DNA of 36,019 bases. Origin: Methanosarcinales archaeon. GTDB taxonomy: Archaea; Halobacteriota; Methanosarcinia; Methanosarcinales; Methanocomedenaceae. Shown one piece after another: positions 30,508 to 36,019 of this stretch. The DNA is taken from contig JAUWRA010000005.1 in NCBI GenBank assembly GCA_030610815.1, positions 1 to 36,019 on the forward strand, given 5' to 3'. Each line of letters starts with the position of its first letter. The stretch's first letter is position 1. A program made the position numbers and the translations under genes. A model generated the notes under the pieces. That model did not search any database. It was given only the letters and a program-made list of their open reading frames with translations, and had not been told where the DNA came from.

Positions 30508-31740
30508 TTATGTGCCTGTTTCCCACCCTTCCATATATTCGAATTGATGGGGTTTTATCTTGTCTATAGTTATCCCCATAGCCTCAAGTTTCAAACCTGC
30601 CACCTTCATGTCGATATGTTGTGGCACAGGATGAACCCCGGGTGTAAGCTTGTGAGTAGCTATATGTTCCACGCACATAGCCTGGTTGGCAAAGCTCATG
30701 TCCATGACCTCGGCAGGGTGCCCGTCCGCAGCAGCAAGATTAACCAGCCTACCGTCTGCCAGTACATTGATGCGACGCCCGTCAATGTTGTATTCCATGA
30801 TGTTGTTGCGTGCTTTTTTTGTTGATGTTGCCATGGCCTTTAACTCATCGAGGTTGATCTCCACATTGAAATGACCGGCATTGGCAAGTATTGCCCCGTC
30901 TTTCATCACCTCGAAGTGTTCCCTGGTAAGTATATCCACATTACCGGTAGTGGTGACAAATATCTCACCAATGGCTGCTGCTTCGATCATTGGCATTACC
31001 CTGTAACCATCCATCCTGGCCTCCAGTGCACGTATCGGATCTATCTCGGTCACAATGACATTAGCTCCCAGACCCACTGCCCTCATTGCTGTTCCCCGAC
31101 CACACCATCCATATCCTGCTATGACCACGTTCTTACCAGCGATCAAAAGATTGGTGGTGCGTATAATACCATCCCAGCTTGACTGACCGGTCCCATAGCG
31201 GTTATCGAACAGGAACTTGGTCAAGGCATCATTTACGGCTATCACCGGTATCTTCAGTGCCCCGTCCCGTTCCATGGACTTGAGCCTGTGCACACCGGTA
31301 GTGGTCTCTTCACATGCACCCAGGATATCTGGCATCATGTCCTGTCTTTCTGTGTGAAGCTTAAAGATCAAGTCGCCGCCATCATCTATGGTAATATCAG
31401 GCTTGTGGTCAAGTACCGCATCAATGGCAGTATAATATTCATCATTGGAACAGGCATGGATAGCATAGCACCTGATATTCTTCCTTGTATCAAGGGCCTG
31501 TGCCACATCATCCTGTGTGCTTAAAGGGTTACAACCGCAAATTGCCACTTGTGCACCCCCGGCTGCCAGGGTTTCCACCAGCACCGCTGTCTTTGCCTCA
31601 ACGTGCAGTGCCATTCCCACGGTGTGGCCGACAAGAGGCTGTCCTGTTATGAATTCTTCCCTGACATGGGCCAAAACCGGCATATGGTTCCTTGCCCATT
31701 CAATCTTCATGTTACCTGATTCGATCATATCTTCTGTCAT
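30508..31740 (-). CDS. ahcY: Adenosylhomocysteinase-family enzyme (possibly S-inosylhomocysteine hydrolase)
   Basis: IEWARNHMPVL, CNPLSTQDDVAQAL, GYGWCGRGTAMRAVGLGANVIVTEIDPI. Confidence 0.93.
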   Translation of the reverse strand: MTEDMIESGNMKIEWARNHMPVLAHVREEFITGQPLVGHTVGMALHVEAKTAVLVETLAAGGAQVAICGCNPLSTQDDVAQALDTRKNIRCYAIHACSNDEYYTAIDAVLDHKPDITIDDGGDLIFKLHTERQDMMPDILGACEETTTGVHRLKSMERDGALKIPVIAVNDALTKFLFDNRYGTGQSSWDGIIRTTNLLIAGKNVVIAGYGWCGRGTAMRAVGLGANVIVTEIDPIRALEARMDGYRVMPMIEAAAIGEIFVTTTGNVDILTREHFEVMKDGAILANAGHFNVEINLDELKAMATSTKKARNNIMEYNIDGRRINVLADGRLVNLAAADGHPAEVMDMSFANQAMCVEHIATHKLTPGVHPVPQHIDMKVAGLKLEAMGITIDKIKPHQFEYMEGWETGT

Positions 31741-31783
31741 TCAATTAACTCCGTAAATAGAAATATCACTCAACTTTAAAATA

Positions 31784-33076
31784 TCATTTAACTTTAGCTT
31801 TATCAGCAAGTCTCCTTGCCGCAATGGAAGCTTGCTCTATTACCTTTTCCTGGTCAATTGACAGGACTATACCATCTTCCATCAACACCTGTCCGTTTAC
31901 GATGGTGGTCTTCACATCCGAACCCCTTGCAGCATATATTAGATGCGATATTGGTTCATGGACCGGGGTTAAGCCTGGTGTGTGCATATCTACCAATATA
32001 ATATCTGCTGCCATACCCTGCCTTAATATCCCGGCAGGAATGCCCAGTGCCTTTGCACCATTGGACGTACCCATCTTCAATACCTCTCCTGTTGGCATGG
32101 CAGTTGGGTCCATTGTATTTACCTTATGCAGCAAGGCTGCAGTCTTCATCTCGCCGAACATGTCCAGGCTGTTATTAGAGGCACATCCGTCCGTACCCAG
32201 TGCAACATTCACGCCCCTGCTTAACAGTTCAGGTACCGGCGCGATCCCTGATGCCAGCTTCATATTGCTTACAGGACAGTGCACCGCATTGACATTCTTT
32301 TCTGCCATGATATCCATATCTCCTGAAGATAGCCATATACAATGGGCAGCAAGCACATCAGTTCCCAAGAATCCGATCTCGTCCAGCATGTTCACGCTGC
32401 ACATTCCATATTGTTCCTTCATCTGGTTCAGTTCGGCCTCGGTCTCCAGCATATGTATATGGATGCGGGCATTATCTTCAACTGCCTGCTCCTTGACCTT
32501 TGACAGGAACTCCCGGCTGCAGGTATTGGGTGCATGGGGCCCGTACATAGTAGTAATTCTACCATCAGCGGCATTGTTCCATTGTCTCACAAACCTACCC
32601 CCTTCCTGTAATTCGGTCTTAGCCTTAGCTTCATCGAACAGTTCTATCATACCATAAGATAAGGATGCACGTATGCCTGATCCATCCACTGCCCTGGCCG
32701 CATGATCCATGTGAAAATACATATCAGCAAAGGCTGTAGTACCTGAGCGTATCATTTCCAGGCATGCCAGCATTGTTCCGGTATACACATCATTATCCGT
32801 AAGATGAGCCTCTACCGGCCAGATATGTTCTTCCAGCCACTGTTGCAGAGGCATATCATCCGCATAGCCCCTGAATAGTGTCATTGCAGCATGGGTGTGG
32901 GCATTTACCAACCCCGGCATAACAGCACAGCCCTTTGCACTTATGACCTGGTCCGCTTTTTGCTCTTCGCGGCCCACATAGGCTATCCTGTCATCCTCTA
33001 TAAGAACATGCCCTCCCTCGATCGGCGGGCCGTCCATAGTAATTACATAACCGTCCTTGATGAGTATTCGAGACAT
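31784..33076 (-). CDS. Amidohydrolase-family 5'-deoxyadenosine / S-adenosylhomocysteine deaminase
   Basis: VMPGLVNAHTHAAMTLFRGYADDMPLQQWLEEHIWPVE, HIHMLETEAE, LGTDGCASNNSLDMFGEMK. Confidence 0.9.
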   Translation of the reverse strand: MSRILIKDGYVITMDGPPIEGGHVLIEDDRIAYVGREEQKADQVISAKGCAVMPGLVNAHTHAAMTLFRGYADDMPLQQWLEEHIWPVEAHLTDNDVYTGTMLACLEMIRSGTTAFADMYFHMDHAARAVDGSGIRASLSYGMIELFDEAKAKTELQEGGRFVRQWNNAADGRITTMYGPHAPNTCSREFLSKVKEQAVEDNARIHIHMLETEAELNQMKEQYGMCSVNMLDEIGFLGTDVLAAHCIWLSSGDMDIMAEKNVNAVHCPVSNMKLASGIAPVPELLSRGVNVALGTDGCASNNSLDMFGEMKTAALLHKVNTMDPTAMPTGEVLKMGTSNGAKALGIPAGILRQGMAADIILVDMHTPGLTPVHEPISHLIYAARGSDVKTTIVNGQVLMEDGIVLSIDQEKVIEQASIAARRLADKAKVK

Positions 33077-33146
33077 ATAATCCGTGTTACTGTTTCAATA
33101 TTCTATAAGGTTTACCGTAGGATGATCACAATAAAAAAAACACGTA

Positions 33147-33218
33147 TGCGCCGATCGGGATTCGAACCCGAGTTCATGGCTTGGCAAGCCACGGTGATAA
33201 CCACTACACTATCGGCGC
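33147..33218 (-). tRNA. tRNA-Gly (GCC)
   Basis: Cloverleaf GCGCCGA..TAGTGTAGTGGTTATCA..GTGGCTTGCCAAGCCAT..GGGTTCGAATCCC..TCGGCGC+A; anticodon GCC in loop TTGCCAA. Confidence 0.95.
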
Positions 33219-33406
33219 ACAGTGGAATCAGAGGAATCCACATACGAGAATATAGTATATAGGTTTTTGGTTTGAAAAATCACACAATTATATCTGCACC
33301 ACAGGACAACTGATTGCAGTACAGGACAAACGATGCTGCAATGCAGGACAACGAATGCATTTGGCTGCATATCTTGAAATATATCCCCTCCCATTTACAC
33401 CCTGAT

Positions 33407-34483
33407 ATGAGGCTCAACTCAATCCAGTTTTTTACCAGCGCATCCATGATGATGTCCATAATGCTCATCCCCCTCCTGGCTAAGGAGATGGGTGCAACCT
33501 ACATTCAGGTGGGCATTATAATGAGTGTGTACGGTGCATGCTTGTTCTTTTCATCCTACATTTTCAGTAAAGCGGCAGATGCATGGAACATCAAAAAACT
33601 ACTGCTTTTTGGACTTACATGCTCGGCCGTAGCTTATTTCCTGCAGATATTCGCCTATGATCCATTGAGCCTTGCACTGCTGCGAGGATTGCTGGGTATA
33701 TGCGTGGGCATGTATCCGGCAGCCTTTATCATGCATGTCTACGGGCTAAAGCGCAGCATTGGGAAATTTAGCTCCTTTGGTGCCCTGGGCTGGGCGTTCG
33801 GGTTTTTCGGAGCAGGGTTGATAGGGGACTTTGACCTGATATTCCTTGTCAGTTCATTAATGGTGATATTGTCCCTCATCATCGCGGTCCGTATGCCTGA
33901 GGTACAGGTGGATAAGATAAAAGTGAATTACTTTTCATTTTCCACAATTAAAAATAACTGGAGTATTTATCTTCCGTTCTTCATCAGGCATACAGGGGCA
34001 GTTGGATGCTGGACCATTTTCCCGCTGTACATGATCAGCCTGGGAGCGGATAGGTTCTGGATAGGACTGCTCTTTACTATAAATCCGTTAGTCCAGTTCT
34101 TTATAATGCGGCGGATGGACGGATGGAACATGGAACTTGTAGTAAAGGCTGGATATCTGTTGTCTATACTGGCATTTGCCAGCCTGGTTCCTGCCACTAT
34201 ATATTACCACATCATACCCAGTATGTTCCTGGTGGCCTTATCCTGGTCATTCCTGTTTGTGGGTTCCACTGAGCTGCTTCTCATGCGCAATAAGGATAAG
34301 GCTACATCGGCTGGATATATTAATTCGGTGATCGCCCTGTCCATGATAACAGGGCCTTTGCTTGGGGGTGCTCTCTCAGGCATGTTCGGGTTTACTGCAG
34401 TATTTTTTGTTGCGGCAGGACTAAGCCTTGTTAGCCTGCTGATATCCCTTACCAGTCTAACTCACCGGCCTGTTCAGGATTGA
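33407..34483 (+). CDS. Major facilitator superfamily transporter
   Basis: Multi-TM (LIPLLAKEMGATYIQVGIIMSVYG, GALGWAFGFFGAGLIGD); ATG 33407 favoured over tracked 33314 because MRLNSIQFF precedes TM1. Confidence 0.82.
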   Translation: MRLNSIQFFTSASMMMSIMLIPLLAKEMGATYIQVGIIMSVYGACLFFSSYIFSKAADAWNIKKLLLFGLTCSAVAYFLQIFAYDPLSLALLRGLLGICVGMYPAAFIMHVYGLKRSIGKFSSFGALGWAFGFFGAGLIGDFDLIFLVSSLMVILSLIIAVRMPEVQVDKIKVNYFSFSTIKNNWSIYLPFFIRHTGAVGCWTIFPLYMISLGADRFWIGLLFTINPLVQFFIMRRMDGWNMELVVKAGYLLSILAFASLVPATIYYHIIPSMFLVALSWSFLFVGSTELLLMRNKDKATSAGYINSVIALSMITGPLLGGALSGMFGFTAVFFVAAGLSLVSLLISLTSLTHRPVQD

Positions 34484-34782
34484 AATGAGAATGAGATATA
34501 TTATCATGCAGCATCGGATTTCTATTTGATTAGCTCATGCACAATTCTTGCCTGGGTGGTTGCACCGGTTCTTCTAAATCATTTTTGCCCTGTAACCTCC
34601 AGTCAGCCAATAAAGAGCAGATTGAGTAATTTCATCTAAAGGCCTCATTTATATCTTTCCGATAACATTTAAATGCAAAGTAATTATAAACTGTTAACAT
34701 AAGTAATCAAATTGAAATCGCAATATTTGCTAAGATAGTAAAGGGTCTAGGAAATAATTCAATAAATGGGAGTGGTCCTAAA

Positions 34783-34962
34783 ATGAAAGATTCCAGGGGA
34801 AGACATATCTTAATTGGTGATCGCGTAAAAGTTCTCTGGAACTTTGACAATAAGATTCATGTGAAAGACATTATCAAAATTGGTCGGAAACATGTAGAAG
34901 TAGACATCACACTGCGTAGAATATCCATATATGACCACACAAAAATAACCAAACTTCGCTAA
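34783..34962 (+). CDS. Small basic hypothetical protein
   Basis: 59 aa MKDSRGRHILIGDRVKVLWNFDNKIHVKDIIKIGRKHVEVDITLRRISIYDHTKITKLR; missed by the ORF track. Confidence 0.4.
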   Translation: MKDSRGRHILIGDRVKVLWNFDNKIHVKDIIKIGRKHVEVDITLRRISIYDHTKITKLR

Positions 34963-35190
34963 ACCAAAAAAACCACTGATAATTGTTCTCGCTATTCCTA
35001 ATAATATATATAGAAAATTATACATTCTTATATGAATTTCTCAATTTCATACAACTGATATTGTGATCAAGAACTACAATGCAGTTCCATATTTTTTTAT
35101 TCACTCAGTAGTCCATCTGTGACAAATGGTTGTTCCGGTGTTATTTACCAAAGTATTTATCAGGTTTGTTACCAATACCAATTATTATAC

Positions 35191-35781
35191 ATGTCTGAGA
35201 AATTCTTTAATGTAATCATAAATATGCTAAAGGAACGCCAGCTTTCAATAAGTAGCATATCCAGGGAACTGAAATCAGAAGGATATGACCAGCACAGGTT
35301 GATCATTACAGGATACCTCAGGGCGTTATATGACACTGGTTACCTTGTAGAACAGGAAATTCCCCCTTCAAAGGTATATTCATATAATCAAAAGGGACAG
35401 GAAACAGACATCTACCGGATACTGGAGAATAGTTTAAAGGATGTGGATCCAGGGTACAGGTACCCAGTTGCAGTATACATATTAACAAGCCTGTTGAACC
35501 GGCCGTGTTTCAGGTATGAACTAAGCCTTGTCGGGATTACGCCAAAAACCAGCTCTTATGTAAGAGAATCCAGGAGTGAGAGGCTCAAGGAGTTCAGGGA
35601 GGACATAAGCAGGTTTGATGTCCCTGAAGGTGACAAAGCATATGAGATGAACGGACATGATGCAGGTGTGATCTTGCACAGCTCTGATGTCATCAATGGC
35701 ATTATGAAAAACCTGCTGGACCTGACAGGACTCAAATCCAGGTACCATTCCACCCGGATAACAGAGTTTATGGAACACTGA
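35191..35781 (+). CDS. Winged-helix-like hypothetical protein
   Basis: MSEKFFNVIINMLKERQLSISSISRELKSEGYDQHRLIITGYLRALYDTGYLVEQEIPPSKVYSYNQKG resembles a wHTH; internal ATG 35191 preferred. Confidence 0.6.
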   Translation: MSEKFFNVIINMLKERQLSISSISRELKSEGYDQHRLIITGYLRALYDTGYLVEQEIPPSKVYSYNQKGQETDIYRILENSLKDVDPGYRYPVAVYILTSLLNRPCFRYELSLVGITPKTSSYVRESRSERLKEFREDISRFDVPEGDKAYEMNGHDAGVILHSSDVINGIMKNLLDLTGLKSRYHSTRITEFMEH

Positions 35782-36019
35782 GACCGCCAGGTGGATGATA
35801 ATTGGGAAGGTCTCACCAACATTCTATAGAATATACATCAAAATATGGTATCCATTTCAAAAAGTATGGCAAAATGCAAAAAGTGGGGTATCCACTTAAC
35901 TCCCGTTCTATAAACACTTTCCCCTACCAATAATAGATTTGTATGGATTAGGGTCTGTTGATACGGCTTTTTCTATAAGCCGATAGAACAATATCCCCCT
36001 AGATCGTGAAGTATGAAGT

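Overview
Archaeal (euryarchaeal, methanogen/ANME-like) chromosomal window. The backbone carries a complete mtrEDCBAFGH operon (minus strand), a partial formylmethanofuran dehydrogenase cluster (D, B and an Fe-S protein), branched-chain amino-acid genes (leuC-like aconitase, leuA/cimA, ilvB, ilvN, ilvC), trpB2, a DUF39-CBS plus NIL/ferredoxin pair (homocysteine biosynthesis type), an RHH regulator directly upstream of ftsZ, an ahcY-like gene next to a deaminase, and tRNA-Gly(GCC). Two regions look like accessory or undescribed systems. (1) 4839-7892 is a tight 4-gene cluster: two paralogous DUF2589-like proteins, a coiled-coil + 4x PASTA + helix-hairpin-helix protein, and a small inhibitor-I9-like protein. 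(2) 9230-14040 is an AT-rich island of two cargo modules with HEPN-like motifs, each bounded on the left by a copy of the leuC 3' end (one intact, one decayed) and on the right by a copy of the start of a small gene (one longer, one truncated). Other notable signals: an operator-like repeat cluster in the RHH-ftsZ promoter, a 62-nt double-hairpin intergenic repeat in two copies, an apparent frameshift at the start of leuA/cimA, and an in-frame UGA splitting the module-2 gene. All family calls come from reading the sequence by eye; no searches were run.
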